Shown: positions 36,997 through 46,615, numbered from the stretch's first letter. The stretch is DNA of 64,000 bases from Corynebacterium sp. 21KM1197 (GCF_033783015.1 NZ_CP123907.1:806001-870000); one strand, 5' to 3'. Numbers and translations are program-made. Notes: a model not told the origin generated them from the letters alone.

Positions 36997-38058
36997 CTAC
37001 GGCACCCGGTGCGTCCACTCCGGCGTGCTGAACTTCTCGGCCACCAGTTTCTCCGCCGCCGCCATATCCTGAGCACTGAGTTCCCCGGTGCGGGAGGGGA
37101 AGCGGTTGCGGAAGGCGTCGATAAGCGCGGCGATGACCTCCTCCCGGCTCACGCCGGTCTGCCTGCGGAGCGGGTCCACGCGCTTGGCGGCAGAGCGAAT
37201 CCCTTTATCGGAGATCTTCACCTTTCCTATGCGCAGCACCTCCATCATTTTCTCGGCGTCAATGTCATAACTCATGGTGGTGTGATGCAGTACCGCGCCG
37301 GAAATACGCTTTTGGGCCGCGCCGCCGATTTTGCCGTGATCCGAGGTAATGTCATTGATCGGCACATACCAGGCGTTTACTCCCAGGGATTGCAGCCCGG
37401 CCAGTACCCACTGGTCGAGGTATTCATAGGACTCCACGTAACTTAATCCCCGCACGGCGGCCTCGGGGACGTAGAGGGAATAGGTCACGCAATTGCCGCC
37501 CTCCATGAACATGGCCCCGCCGCCGGAAATGCGCCGCACGGGAATAATACCGTATTTTTCTACGCCCTCCTGGTCTAATTCATTGGAATAACTCTGATAA
37601 GAGCCAAAGACCACCGCGCGATCCTCCCAATCCCACAACCGCAGGGTGGGGCCGCGCCGCCCGGCGGCGACCTCGTGGAGCAGGTATTCATCGAGAGCCA
37701 CGTTCAGCGGCGTGGACAGCGGGCCGGGGCGCAGCACCTCCCACTCGTAATCGGTGAGGTGGGTGGCTCCCACCACCGCGCGGCGGGTGGCGGTGGCGAT
37801 GTCCTTGGTGGAAAAGCCGTGGAGTTGGGCCTGGAGCGGCGCGAGGGCGGAATCCAGGCGCTGCTGCAATTCCTCGGTGGTTTCGGTGATCTTCGCGCCG
37901 GTCAGCGCCGTGGAGATGGCGGGGAATGCCTCCTCCGGTTCAAGGAAGAAGTCGCCGGAAATGCGAGCTTGGGTGATGTGCTGGCCATCCTCGGTGATGT
38001 CCGCGACCACGAGTTTTCCGCCGGGAACCTTGATCTCAAAGTGATGGTTGGTGGGCAT
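36997..38058 (-). CDS. lplA: Lipoate-protein ligase with N-terminal accessory domain
   Basis: A 353-residue enzyme attaching lipoate (or octanoate) to lipoyl domains of 2-oxoacid dehydrogenases. The catalytic domain (about 105-330) has ALDEYLLHEVAAG, the RRISGGGAMFMEGGNCVTYSLY lipoyl-AMP loop and the KIGGAAQKRISGAVLHH motif. The first 100 residues (FEIKVPGGKLVVADITEDGQHITQARISGDFFLEPEEAFP) resemble the accessory domain that in E. coli LplA is C-terminal, so here the domain order is reversed. The start MPTNHHFE is chosen over the Met three codons upstream. Confidence 0.9.
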   Translation of the reverse strand: MPTNHHFEIKVPGGKLVVADITEDGQHITQARISGDFFLEPEEAFPAISTALTGAKITETTEELQQRLDSALAPLQAQLHGFSTKDIATATRRAVVGATHLTDYEWEVLRPGPLSTPLNVALDEYLLHEVAAGRRGPTLRLWDWEDRAVVFGSYQSYSNELDQEGVEKYGIIPVRRISGGGAMFMEGGNCVTYSLYVPEAAVRGLSYVESYEYLDQWVLAGLQSLGVNAWYVPINDITSDHGKIGGAAQKRISGAVLHHTTMSYDIDAEKMMEVLRIGKVKISDKGIRSAAKRVDPLRRQTGVSREEVIAALIDAFRNRFPSRTGELSAQDMAAAEKLVAEKFSTPEWTHRVP

Positions 38059-38084
38059 GGTTTTCATAGTAGGAGGGTTGCGGG

Positions 38085-38240
38085 GTGGGTGGGGTTCACT
38101 CCCGTCACTCAGTGGCGAGGAAAGGTGCGGTGGTGGGGCTGGTGGGAATCACAGGGGTAACACAGTGGCGAGGAAAGGTGCGCTTCTTGCGCTGTGGGGC
38201 GGGAGTGATTCACACCAGTCACGCAGAGGTGGGGGAATGT
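38085..38240. repeat. Three tandem copies of the hairpin-forming repeat
   Basis: Cores at 38104, 38157 and 38218 share GT(C/A)AC(T/A/G)CAG(T)GG followed by a GAGGAAAGGTGCG-like stretch, and are 53 to 61 bases apart. The spacers share GATTCAC and GCTGTGGGGC-type blocks with the pair at 16140-16240. They lie between lplA and the ABC permease, both minus-strand. The third copy is the most degenerate. Confidence 0.7.
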
Positions 38241-38255
38241 GCTTATCGACGCCCT

Positions 38256-39707
38256 TCAGCGCCCCTCGAAGCGTCGATAAGCATGGCGCACCAACGCGCC
38301 CAAGAGAACCATGAGCACCCCACAAGCGCCCAGGGCGATGAGGGGCCGGGTACCCACCAGTGCCGATTCTCCCCAGGAGGGCAGCGCGGCCAGCCACAAC
38401 GGCGTGGTGGCCAGAACGTCGCCACCCAGGGTGAGGGAGAAGATGGTGAGTACCACCGCGCCACCCAGGGTGAGGGCCACGGAAAACCGCACCACCAGCA
38501 GCAACCAGAGCAGAACCAATACCGCTCCGGTGGCGCACCACAGCGCGGAGCGCAGCAGCGCCACCCGTGGCGATTCTCCGGCGATCACCGTGAGCACTGC
38601 CGCAATGAGGCTCATCGCGGCGGTCATGAGCAGGGGAAATGACGTGAATGCGCCCCGAAAAGCCGGGTTGTGGGTGACCGATACCTGCCAGGCCGGTGCC
38701 GCCCCACCCCAGGCGAGGATCACCGTGATGGCGGTGCCCAGGGGCAGGAACATAAAGGTGGTGAGCCCGGTAAGAACCAGCGGAGGATACGTGAGGGCGG
38801 CATAGAAAAGCACGATGAGAGTGAGAATGAAGAGCGGATACACCCCGCGCCCGCGCGGCACAGCGAATGCCGCGCGCAGGGCACCGGCAAAAGTAATGCG
38901 GGGAGCTTGGCCGGGGTGGTACACCATGTGAGCGGGGGAATCGGGTGGGGAAGAGGGGAGCCGCCGAGGCCGAGAAACCCGAGTGGGTTCATATACCAGC
39001 GCCGTTCCCGGGGATAGCGTCGCAAGGAGCACACAGGCCAAGAAAACCGGCCATACGTTCACTGGTTGTTCTCCCGCGTCCAGCGGAACTAGGTTGGCGT
39101 GGCTCTGAAGGCTGGGGAGCAGGAGCCGCACCGCCCAGGCGGGCGGACATAACCACCACAGCGGGGATTCCGCGGACATCGTGCCCAGAACCTGCCACGC
39201 CACGGCGGCCAGTAGCGCGGGGATCAGCCCAGCGGCCTTGGCGAGTAAAAGAAACAAACCGAGAATACCCAGTTGCCCTAGCCAACACAGCAGCCCGGCT
39301 CGGAGAATCACAGAAGTACTGCTGTACCCCCGAGCCACGGCGAATACCCAGGTGGTGCCAAAAGAGAGGGTCAGGAACACCCCGATCAAACCGGCCAGCA
39401 CCAGCAGTTGGGCCGTGCGCGGGGCCAAGGGAGCAATGGGCCGCCACGGCGTGCCCCCGGAACGGGTGCGCCGTTCTCGCTGCACTACCAGCCCGGCAAA
39501 GAGCGTGGTCAGGGGCGCGGCCATGCCGGTGATGTAGAGGCCCTGCCAGTTCAGCAGCGACTGGACGCTGGGCCCGGAAGCAGCGGAAACATACCAGCCG
39601 GAAACCCCGCTGAGCGCGCCGATGAGGATTCCTAGGAGGGGTAGCCACATCACGGAACTGCCCTTGGTGCGTAGCGTTTCCGCACGCAGGCAACGGAGAA
39701 GAAGCAT
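38256..39707 (-). CDS. ABC transporter permease (two permease halves fused)
   Basis: A 483-residue protein with about 12 hydrophobic segments. The first half begins LLLRCLRAETLRTKGSSVMWLPLLGILIGALSG, a pattern of lantibiotic-type (MutE/EpiE/BcrB-like) permeases. A Pro/Arg-rich loop follows near residues 240-265, and a second six-helix half starts at FAGALRAAFAVPRGRGVYPLFILTL. It overlaps the ATPase gene by one base, and the pair follows a two-component system. A peptide-antibiotic or drug exporter is likely; the substrate is unknown. The end of the gene abuts the repeat cluster. Confidence 0.82.
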   Translation of the reverse strand: MLLLRCLRAETLRTKGSSVMWLPLLGILIGALSGVSGWYVSAASGPSVQSLLNWQGLYITGMAAPLTTLFAGLVVQRERRTRSGGTPWRPIAPLAPRTAQLLVLAGLIGVFLTLSFGTTWVFAVARGYSSTSVILRAGLLCWLGQLGILGLFLLLAKAAGLIPALLAAVAWQVLGTMSAESPLWWLCPPAWAVRLLLPSLQSHANLVPLDAGEQPVNVWPVFLACVLLATLSPGTALVYEPTRVSRPRRLPSSPPDSPAHMVYHPGQAPRITFAGALRAAFAVPRGRGVYPLFILTLIVLFYAALTYPPLVLTGLTTFMFLPLGTAITVILAWGGAAPAWQVSVTHNPAFRGAFTSFPLLMTAAMSLIAAVLTVIAGESPRVALLRSALWCATGAVLVLLWLLLVVRFSVALTLGGAVVLTIFSLTLGGDVLATTPLWLAALPSWGESALVGTRPLIALGACGVLMVLLGALVRHAYRRFEGR

Positions 39708-40420
39708 CAGTTGTTCCCCTTTCCCGCCAGGGTCAAGGAAAGAAACCGAGACTCCAATTGCCCCGGAGGGGCGAAGTCGGCCAGGGTGCCGGAGTAGGCC
39801 GTGCGGCCCTGGGATAAGACCGTGAGGTCATCGGCCATGTGGGCCACCTCGTCGAGTTGGTGGGAACTCATCAGCACCGCGCCGCCGCGTGCGGCCCACT
39901 GGCGCAGGAACTCCCGTAGTTCCACGGTGCCCTGGGGGTCAAGGCCGTTGTGGGGTTCGTCGAGAAGCAAAACCTCCGGCGAACCCAGCGTGGCGATGGC
40001 TAGCGCCAGACGGGCTTTCATGCCGGTGCTGAATGCGGACGTGTGCTTGCGAGTATCGGGTAGGTCCACGGTGCCCAGGGCTCGGTGGGCTTCGCTGCGG
40101 GGCAGGCCAAGCAGGTGACAATGAATCATGAGGTTATCCACCGCGGAGAGGTGTGGGTAGAGCGCGGGGCCATTGATACTGGCGCCGATGTGACGCAGGC
40201 TGGCCCGCGTGCGTGGTTTTCCCAGGACGGTGACGGAACCGGAATCGGGGGTGATAAGCCCGAGCATGGCACGGTAGGCCGTGGACTTGCCCGCGCCGTT
40301 GCGCCCCACGAGGGCGTGGACGCGACCGCGCCGGGCGGTGAGGTGGAAGCCGCACAGGATGGGCGTGCCGCCGAGATTCACGGCGAGATCCCGGCAGGAG
40401 AGGGCGGAATTATCTATCAT
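39707..40420 (-). CDS. ABC transporter ATP-binding protein
   Basis: A 237-residue ATPase of the drug/lantibiotic-export type. Walker A is VGRNGAGKSTAYRAM, the signature is the unusual FSTGMKARLALA (STGM in place of SGGQ, common in this group), and Walker B is EVLLLDEPHNGLDP, followed by SSHQLDEV. It pairs with the permease that follows with a one-base overlap. Its start is 66 bases after the response-regulator gene. Confidence 0.92.
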   Translation of the reverse strand: MIDNSALSCRDLAVNLGGTPILCGFHLTARRGRVHALVGRNGAGKSTAYRAMLGLITPDSGSVTVLGKPRTRASLRHIGASINGPALYPHLSAVDNLMIHCHLLGLPRSEAHRALGTVDLPDTRKHTSAFSTGMKARLALAIATLGSPEVLLLDEPHNGLDPQGTVELREFLRQWAARGGAVLMSSHQLDEVAHMADDLTVLSQGRTAYSGTLADFAPPGQLESRFLSLTLAGKGNN

Positions 40421-40486
40421 GCCGCCGATTCTGGCGGGGAATCGTGGCCGTGAGATCCCCGCCGAGGGGGAAATATGGGCGGAGAT

Positions 40487-41164
40487 TTATCCCCCTGGGG
40501 GAGGAGCGCCGAGGCTTGCCCGATGAGCGAGCAGCACCAACGCCACACGGTTGCGGCAGTGGAGTTTGGCGAGCAGGTTCGAGACATGGGTTTTTACCGT
40601 GGCAGGGCCGATAAAGAGTTCTTGGGCGATCTCCGCGTTGGTATGGCCCGCCGCGATAAGGGAGAGAATATCGAGTTCGCGCGGAGTGAGCAGGCTTAGA
40701 CCCTGGCGTTGCTGTGGCGATAACTCCGATACCCCGGCCACGGCCTGCCGGTATGCGCGGAAAAGGTGTCCGGTGGCCCCGGAACTGAGTACGGACTCGC
40801 CGCGGGCTACGGCACGGATAGCCTGGGTGAGTTCCTCCGGTTCCGCGTCCTTGAGCAGGAACCCGGCGGCCCCGGCCTCAATGGCTTCCCGCATGAGGGA
40901 TTCCTCATTAAAAGTAGTGAGGATCAGCACCGTGATTCCGTGTTCCACCAGGGCACGGGTGGCCTCAATGCCGGTGACCTTGGGCATACGAATGTCCAGT
41001 ACCGCGACGTCGATGAGGTGCTGGCGCGCGGCATCGAGGGCCTGGGAGCCATCGTGGCAGGTGGCCACCACGGTGATGTCCGATTCCGCGCTCACAATGG
41101 TGCTTAGCGCGGAGGCCAGCAGTGGTTGATCGTCCGCGATGAGGACGCGCAGAGGATTAGTCAT
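40487..41164 (-). CDS. LuxR/NarL-type response regulator
   Basis: A 225-residue regulator. The receiver domain carries the acidic pair DDQPLL and phospho-Asp57 in VLDIRMPKV. The C-terminal LuxR helix-turn-helix is LLTPRELDILSLIAAGHTNAEIAQELFIGPATVKTHVSNLLAKL. Its start overlaps the kinase stop by eight bases. It probably controls the ABC genes just downstream. The start MTNPLRVLIADD is chosen over a longer frame inside the kinase gene. Confidence 0.94.
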   Translation of the reverse strand: MTNPLRVLIADDQPLLASALSTIVSAESDITVVATCHDGSQALDAARQHLIDVAVLDIRMPKVTGIEATRALVEHGITVLILTTFNEESLMREAIEAGAAGFLLKDAEPEELTQAIRAVARGESVLSSGATGHLFRAYRQAVAGVSELSPQQRQGLSLLTPRELDILSLIAAGHTNAEIAQELFIGPATVKTHVSNLLAKLHCRNRVALVLLAHRASLGAPPPGG

Positions 41165-42305
41165 GGGATACCTCCGCGAGGGGTAGCAGCGCCGATACTC
41201 GCCAGCCGTCTGCGGTGGGGTGGGCGTGGAACTCACCGCCCAGGGATTCGGCCCGCTCCCGCATACCAACGACCCCCACCCCCGTACCGGAGGAACTTGG
41301 CTTCGGCGCGCCGGTGCTGGTGATGGTCAGGCGCAGGGCGCGCGGCTCCCGCGTCAGGCGATAGTCCACGATGGTGCTAGGCCCCTGGTGACGCAGTGCA
41401 TTGGTGAGAGCCTCGGCGCTGATTCGGTGCAGTGCCAGGGAATGTTGCGCTGGGAGCGTGGAAAGAATATTCGGTGGATACTCTGCCTTAATCGCCAGTC
41501 CCGCCGAGCGGAACCGTTCGAGGGTTTCCGCCAGGGTGCTGGGGTGCGCGACGGTCTCATGGACATTACGCAGCGTGGCGACAATCCCGCGCACCTGGGC
41601 GAGGGCCTCCGTACTGACTTCGCGTATGGTGCGCAGGGACTCCACGGCGGCAGTGGGATTGACGCGCGAGGCCACGATCCCCGCCGAGGATTGCACGGTA
41701 ATCAACGTGAGGTTATGGGCCAGGACGTCATGAATCTCCTGGGCGATGAGGACGCGCTCGTGTTGGCGGGCGGCGGCCTGCGCGGCGGCGGCCTCCTGTG
41801 CCCGGTGGTGTTCCTGGTGGCGGCGGTACAGCGCCCACAGGTAGGCCAATCCCAGGAGGAGCCAGTGCAGGGCTAGGGTGGCAAGAAAGCTGGTCCCGGA
41901 GCGGTAGCGTAGATCGTTCGTCTCGGCGAAAACCCACATGGCGGGGCTAAGAAAGCTGCCCGAGAGGCAGAACAACAGAACACCCACCCCCACGCGGCGG
42001 TCCCCCAGGTACCGGGTGGTGGAATACACCGCCAGCGGAGCGGCGAAGAGATAGGGCGGTATGCCGGTATTGGCGGGCAGCGCCACCAACACGGAGGCCG
42101 CCCACCCGGCAAGCAGCGCGAGGAGCGCCAGGGCGGCGGGGAGCACGTGGGTGCGCCAGAGGAGGAGCGCCGGCACGAAGCCCAGCGCGAGCACCGCCTG
42201 AGCGCATAACACCGGGGTGGGGTGTTCCACGGCGATGAGGAGATAGACCAGTGCCGTGAGCGCCCCGAGTCCGCCCAGGGCGGCGTCGCCCCACTTAATC
42301 CCCAT
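41157..42305 (-). CDS. Sensor histidine kinase (HisKA_3 type)
   Basis: A 382-residue membrane kinase. About six hydrophobic helices span residues 10-160. A linker leads to the HisKA_3 box VLIAQEIHDVLAHNLTLITVQ (phospho-His192). The ATPase part reads LHRISAEALTNALRHQGPSTI, with a GTGVGVVGMRERAESLGGEF G-box. There is no extracytoplasmic sensor domain, so it may sense within the membrane, as kinases for cell-wall-active drugs do. The start MGIKWGDAAL at 42305 overlaps the end of the upstream UvrA-like gene by 11 bases. Confidence 0.92.
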   Translation of the reverse strand: MGIKWGDAALGGLGALTALVYLLIAVEHPTPVLCAQAVLALGFVPALLLWRTHVLPAALALLALLAGWAASVLVALPANTGIPPYLFAAPLAVYSTTRYLGDRRVGVGVLLFCLSGSFLSPAMWVFAETNDLRYRSGTSFLATLALHWLLLGLAYLWALYRRHQEHHRAQEAAAAQAAARQHERVLIAQEIHDVLAHNLTLITVQSSAGIVASRVNPTAAVESLRTIREVSTEALAQVRGIVATLRNVHETVAHPSTLAETLERFRSAGLAIKAEYPPNILSTLPAQHSLALHRISAEALTNALRHQGPSTIVDYRLTREPRALRLTITSTGAPKPSSSGTGVGVVGMRERAESLGGEFHAHPTADGWRVSALLPLAEVSHD

Positions 42306-44646
42306 CACCCGTGCCTTCCACGAACTGCGCCAGATACCGTCCGGTGGTGGTGCCGGAGGCCGCGAGGCGGGCGGGGGTACCGCTAAACACCACCTGGCCA
42401 CCCTGGGAACCGGCACCGGGGCCGAGGTCGATCACGTGATCCGCCCGCGCGATCACGGAGAGGGAATGTTCCACCACGATCACGCTGATTCCCTGATCCA
42501 CCAGGCGATCCAGCACGTTCACCAGGTTCTCCACGTCCGCCAGGTGCAGGCCGCGCGAGGGTTCGTCCAGGATGTACCGGGTGGCTTTGTCCGCCATGTG
42601 AGTGGCCAGTTTGAGGCGCTGGCGCTCGCCGCCGGAAAGTTCCGTGAGTGGCTGACCAAGGGTGATGTACCCCAGGCCCACGTCGTTGAGCCGCTGGCAG
42701 ATCTTGGCGGCGGCCGGAACCTTGGATTCCTTGGCGGCAAAGAACTCTGCGGCCTGGGTGGCGGAGAGTTCCAGCACGTCCGCGATGGTGAGGCCACCAA
42801 AGGTGTATTCCAGCACGGATTCCTCGAAGCGGCGGCCCTCGCAGACCTCGCACGGGCTGGCCACCCCTGCCATGATTCCTAGATCCACGTAGATCACGCC
42901 CGCGCCCTTGCAGTGGGGGCAGGCACCGTCGGAGTTGGGGGAGAAGAGCCCGGGTTTGACGCCGTTGGCCTTGGCAAAGGCCTTGCGGATGGGGTCGAGC
43001 ACCCCGGTGTAGGTGCCGGGGTTGGAGCGGCGGGACCCCTTGATGGCGCTCTGGTCGATGTACACGGTGTGCTCGTCGCGCGGCAGGGAGCGCACCAGGG
43101 AGGATTTGCCGGACCCGGCCACGCCGGTGATTGCGGTGAGCACGCCCAGGGGAACGTCCACGTCCACGCTTTGGAGGTTGTTGTGCCGCGCGCCGCGAAT
43201 TTCTATAACGCCCTGCGGCTCGCGCACCTGGGCCTTCAACCGGCCGCGATCAAAAAGGTGCTGGCCGGTGATGGTGCCTGCGGCCTCCAGGCCGGAGACG
43301 GGGCCGGAATAACACACCGTTCCGCCCTGGGTACCGGCTCCCGGCCCCATGTCCACCACGTGATCGGCCGTGAGAATGGTCTGCGGATTGTGCTCCACCA
43401 CCAGCACCGTATTGGACTTATCGCGTAGGCTCCCCAGCAGCGCGTTCATCTTCTCCACGTCGTGCGGGTGCAGGCCCGCGGTGGGTTCGTCGAACACGTA
43501 GGTGATGTCCGTGAGCGCGGAGCCCAGGTGGCGCACCATCTTGGCGCGCTGCGCCTCACCCCCGGAAAGCGTGGCGGTGGTGCGATCCAGGGTGAGGTAC
43601 CCCAGCCCCACGGAAACGAAATTATCGAGGGTGGCGCGCAGGGCGTCGATAAGCGGCGCGAGGTTGGGGTGCTCTAGCCGCGCGGCCCACTCGCGTAGTT
43701 CCGTGATCTCCATGTTGCACAGATCCGCGATGTTTTTGCCCTCGATGGTGGATTCCAGGGCGTGCGGGGCCAGACGGGTGCCGCCGCAGGCGGGGCAGGC
43801 GATAAACGTGACGGCGCGATCCACAAAGTCGCGGATATGTTTTTGCATTCCCTCCCGATCCTTCGCCAGCATGGAGCGCCGCAGGCGGGGCAGGAGGCCC
43901 TCATAGGTCATGTTCATTCCGGCTATTTCCATCTTGGTGGGTTCCTTTTCTAAGAACTCCGCCATTTGCTCCTTATTAAAGGAACCGATGGGCTTATCCG
44001 CCGGGAACAGGCCGGATTCCGCGTACATGCGATACGCCCAGCCGCCGGTTTTATAACCGGGTACCTTGAGCGCGCCGTCCTGCAAACTCAAGGAGGAATC
44101 AAAAACCTCATCGAGGTCAAAGTCCGTCACGCGGCCCGTGCCATCGCACTCCGGGCACATTCCGCCGGTGCGGTGAAAATCCTGGCGCTCCTTTTTACCC
44201 CCATTGACGGACATCGCCCCGGAGGCGCTCACCGAGGGCACGTTAAAGGAATACGCGCCGGGTCCGCCCGCGCTCGGGGTGCCCATGCGGGAGAAGAGGA
44301 TGCGCAGCATGGCGGTGGCGTCGGTAGCCGTGCCCACCGTGGAGCGCGGATTGGCCCCCAGCGGCTCCTGATCCACCACGATGGCGGTGGTGATCCCCTG
44401 GAGCACGTCCACGTCCGGCCGGGGTAGGGAGGGCATAAACCCCTGGACAAAGGAGGAATACGTCTCATTGATCAGCCGTTGCGATTCCGCCGCGATGGTG
44501 GAAAACACCAGCGAGGACTTCCCCGAACCGGACACCCCCGTGACCACCGTGAGCGTGCGTTTGGGCAGTTCCAGATCGACTCCGCGCAGGTTGTGCTCGC
44601 GCGCGCCGATGATCCGAATGGTCTGGTGGAGGTCGTTTGTGGCCAT
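42295..44646 (-). CDS. UvrA-like excinuclease paralogue (UvrA2/DrrC type)
   Basis: A 783-residue tandem ABC ATPase. It has two Walker A motifs (GVSGSGKSSLVFS and GVAGSGKSSLVRS), two signatures (LSGGEAQRAKM, LSGGERQRLKL) and zinc-type CxxC pairs (CPECDGTG, CPACGG, CPHCKGAG, CEVCEG). It is about 150 residues shorter than true UvrA, lacking most of the UvrB-binding region. DrrC-like relatives protect against DNA-binding antibiotics such as daunorubicin. It is the first gene of an operon with a two-component system and an ABC exporter, which fits a self-protection role. Confidence 0.9.
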   Translation of the reverse strand: MATNDLHQTIRIIGAREHNLRGVDLELPKRTLTVVTGVSGSGKSSLVFSTIAAESQRLINETYSSFVQGFMPSLPRPDVDVLQGITTAIVVDQEPLGANPRSTVGTATDATAMLRILFSRMGTPSAGGPGAYSFNVPSVSASGAMSVNGGKKERQDFHRTGGMCPECDGTGRVTDFDLDEVFDSSLSLQDGALKVPGYKTGGWAYRMYAESGLFPADKPIGSFNKEQMAEFLEKEPTKMEIAGMNMTYEGLLPRLRRSMLAKDREGMQKHIRDFVDRAVTFIACPACGGTRLAPHALESTIEGKNIADLCNMEITELREWAARLEHPNLAPLIDALRATLDNFVSVGLGYLTLDRTTATLSGGEAQRAKMVRHLGSALTDITYVFDEPTAGLHPHDVEKMNALLGSLRDKSNTVLVVEHNPQTILTADHVVDMGPGAGTQGGTVCYSGPVSGLEAAGTITGQHLFDRGRLKAQVREPQGVIEIRGARHNNLQSVDVDVPLGVLTAITGVAGSGKSSLVRSLPRDEHTVYIDQSAIKGSRRSNPGTYTGVLDPIRKAFAKANGVKPGLFSPNSDGACPHCKGAGVIYVDLGIMAGVASPCEVCEGRRFEESVLEYTFGGLTIADVLELSATQAAEFFAAKESKVPAAAKICQRLNDVGLGYITLGQPLTELSGGERQRLKLATHMADKATRYILDEPSRGLHLADVENLVNVLDRLVDQGISVIVVEHSLSVIARADHVIDLGPGAGSQGGQVVFSGTPARLAASGTTTGRYLAQFVEGTGDGD

Positions 44647-44692
44647 GCCCGCGATCCTACTAGGTGGGTGGGACGGGCTATGTTCGATAGAT

Positions 44693-46615
44693 ATGTCTGA
44701 TACTTACGACGCCACCCCGGCGGACACCCAGCCCGAAAGACCCCCGCGCCCAGGGCGCACCCGTGCCTTTCTGCGGGAGGTGACCTACCCGCACAGCATT
44801 CATCCGGCCCTGGTGCCCGGCGTGAGCGTGGAGGATCAGAAGATTCGCTACCGCATCGACCGCCCCATCACCCTCAGCGTGGGCGGCCTAATCCTGGCGT
44901 TCGTGGCCTGGGGCGTGCTCGCGCCGGAGCAGGTGCTGCGCGTCTCCACTGCCGCGCTGGACTGGGTCATGCTCAACCTCGGCTGGGTATTCAGCAGCCT
45001 GGCGATCGGCCTGGTGGTATTCCTGTTGGCCCTGGCGCTGTCTCGGTATGGCCGTATCCCCCTGGGACTCGACGGCGAGGAACCGGAATACTCCACGCTC
45101 TCCTGGGCCGCCATGCTCTTTGCCGCAGGCATCGGCATCGCCATCATCTTCTTCGGTCCGTTTGAGCCGATGAGCTTCTACCTCAGCCCCCGCCCCGGGG
45201 CTTACGACGCCGCCTCCGACGACGCCGTGCTGGGTGCGCTCGCCCAATCCGCCCTACATTGGGGGATGAACGCCTGGGCGATCTATGCGGTGGTGGGGCT
45301 GGCGGTGGGCTACGTTTCCTACCGGCGTGGGCGCGTGCCCCTGATGAGTTCCATTCTCATGCCGCTCCTGGGGAACCGCCCCACCACCTCCGTGCCCGCG
45401 CGGATCATCGACTCGCTGGCGATCATTGCCACGCTCTTTGGCACCGCCGCCTCCCTGGGTATCGGTGCCCTGCAAATAGGCACCGGGGTGGAGGTGGTCA
45501 GCGGTTGGTCGCGTGAGGGAAACGCACTGGCCATCGCGGTGATCGTGGTGCTGACCATCGGCACCATCGCCTCGGCGGTATCCGGGGTGGCCAAGGGAAT
45601 CCGTTGGCTCTCCAATATCAACCTCGTGTTGGCGTTGGGCCTGGCGCTCTTTTTCTTCATCGTCGGCCCCACGGCCTTCCTCATCAATATGCTGCCCGGC
45701 GTGTTGGTGACGTACCTGGGCTCCGCGCCGGACATGTTGGCGGCCAACATGGGGCAGGGGGAGGATATGCAGCAATTCCTTTCCAGTTGGACCACCTTTT
45801 ATTGGGCGTGGTGGGTATCCTGGTCACCCTTTGTGGGGGTATTCGTGGCCAAGATTTCCAAGGGCCGCACCATCAGGCAATTCGTATTCGGTGTGCTTTT
45901 TATCCCCTCCACCATCATTATTCTGGCCTTTAGCATTCTGGGCGGCACGGCGATCTGGTTGCAGCGCCGCGACGGGAGCATCGCTCCCGGCAACGACCCC
46001 GCAGCGTTGCCCAACCCGGAACACATCTTCTTTGTGGTGCTCGATCACCTCCCCGGGGCGCAGATCGTGGCGCCCATCGTGATCGTCATGCTGGCGGTAT
46101 TCTTCATCACCACCGCGGATTCCGCCTCCCTGGTCAATTCCCAGCTCTCCCAGCAGGGAAACCCGCAGCCGCGCCGTGCGGTTACCGCGTTCTGGGCGCT
46201 GTGCATGGCGGGAATCGCCGTGGTGATTCTGCTCAGCGGTGGAGATAACGCCTTGAAGGGACTGCAAAACCTCATTACCATCACCGCCTTGCCCTTTGCC
46301 CTGATCCTGGTGGGAATGGTGGTGGCGCTCCTGCGGGAACTGCGCCACGATCCCGCCGCGATCCGGCAGGACTATCAACGCCGCGCCGTGGCCAACGCCG
46401 TGGTGCACGGGGTGCGGGAATACGGGGATAACTTTGCCCTGGCCGTGGAACCGAGCCGGGAGGAGGAGTATGCCACGGGGGCGGACTTCGACTCCGCTGC
46501 CGAGGAGGTGGTGGAGTGGTACGCGCGCACCGATGAGGAGGGTAACCGCGTGGGCTATGACTATGAGACGGGGGAGTATCTGGAGGAGCCGAACGACGGG
46601 CCGAATCGGGGCTGA
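44693..46615 (+). CDS. BCCT family osmolyte transporter (EctP/LcoP/BetP-like)
   Basis: A 640-residue sodium- or proton-coupled carrier with about 12 helices and charged tails: an N-terminal Pro/Arg/acid segment and an acidic C-terminus (AEEVVEWYARTDEEGNRVGYDYETGEYLEEP). The family motif FYWAWWVSWSPFVGVFVAKISKGRTIRQF is intact. Corynebacterial relatives import glycine betaine, ectoine or proline and respond to osmotic stress. It is the second BCCT gene in the window and stands alone. The ATG at 44693 (MSDTYDATPAD) is chosen over a long upstream extension. Confidence 0.92.
   Translation: MSDTYDATPADTQPERPPRPGRTRAFLREVTYPHSIHPALVPGVSVEDQKIRYRIDRPITLSVGGLILAFVAWGVLAPEQVLRVSTAALDWVMLNLGWVFSSLAIGLVVFLLALALSRYGRIPLGLDGEEPEYSTLSWAAMLFAAGIGIAIIFFGPFEPMSFYLSPRPGAYDAASDDAVLGALAQSALHWGMNAWAIYAVVGLAVGYVSYRRGRVPLMSSILMPLLGNRPTTSVPARIIDSLAIIATLFGTAASLGIGALQIGTGVEVVSGWSREGNALAIAVIVVLTIGTIASAVSGVAKGIRWLSNINLVLALGLALFFFIVGPTAFLINMLPGVLVTYLGSAPDMLAANMGQGEDMQQFLSSWTTFYWAWWVSWSPFVGVFVAKISKGRTIRQFVFGVLFIPSTIIILAFSILGGTAIWLQRRDGSIAPGNDPAALPNPEHIFFVVLDHLPGAQIVAPIVIVMLAVFFITTADSASLVNSQLSQQGNPQPRRAVTAFWALCMAGIAVVILLSGGDNALKGLQNLITITALPFALILVGMVVALLRELRHDPAAIRQDYQRRAVANAVVHGVREYGDNFALAVEPSREEEYATGADFDSAAEEVVEWYARTDEEGNRVGYDYETGEYLEEPNDGPNRG

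Noticed and set aside
42295..44646. Canonical repair protein UvrA
   Set aside because: 783 residues is too short, the UvrB-binding region is mostly absent, and the gene is in a drug-response operon; it is a paralogue.
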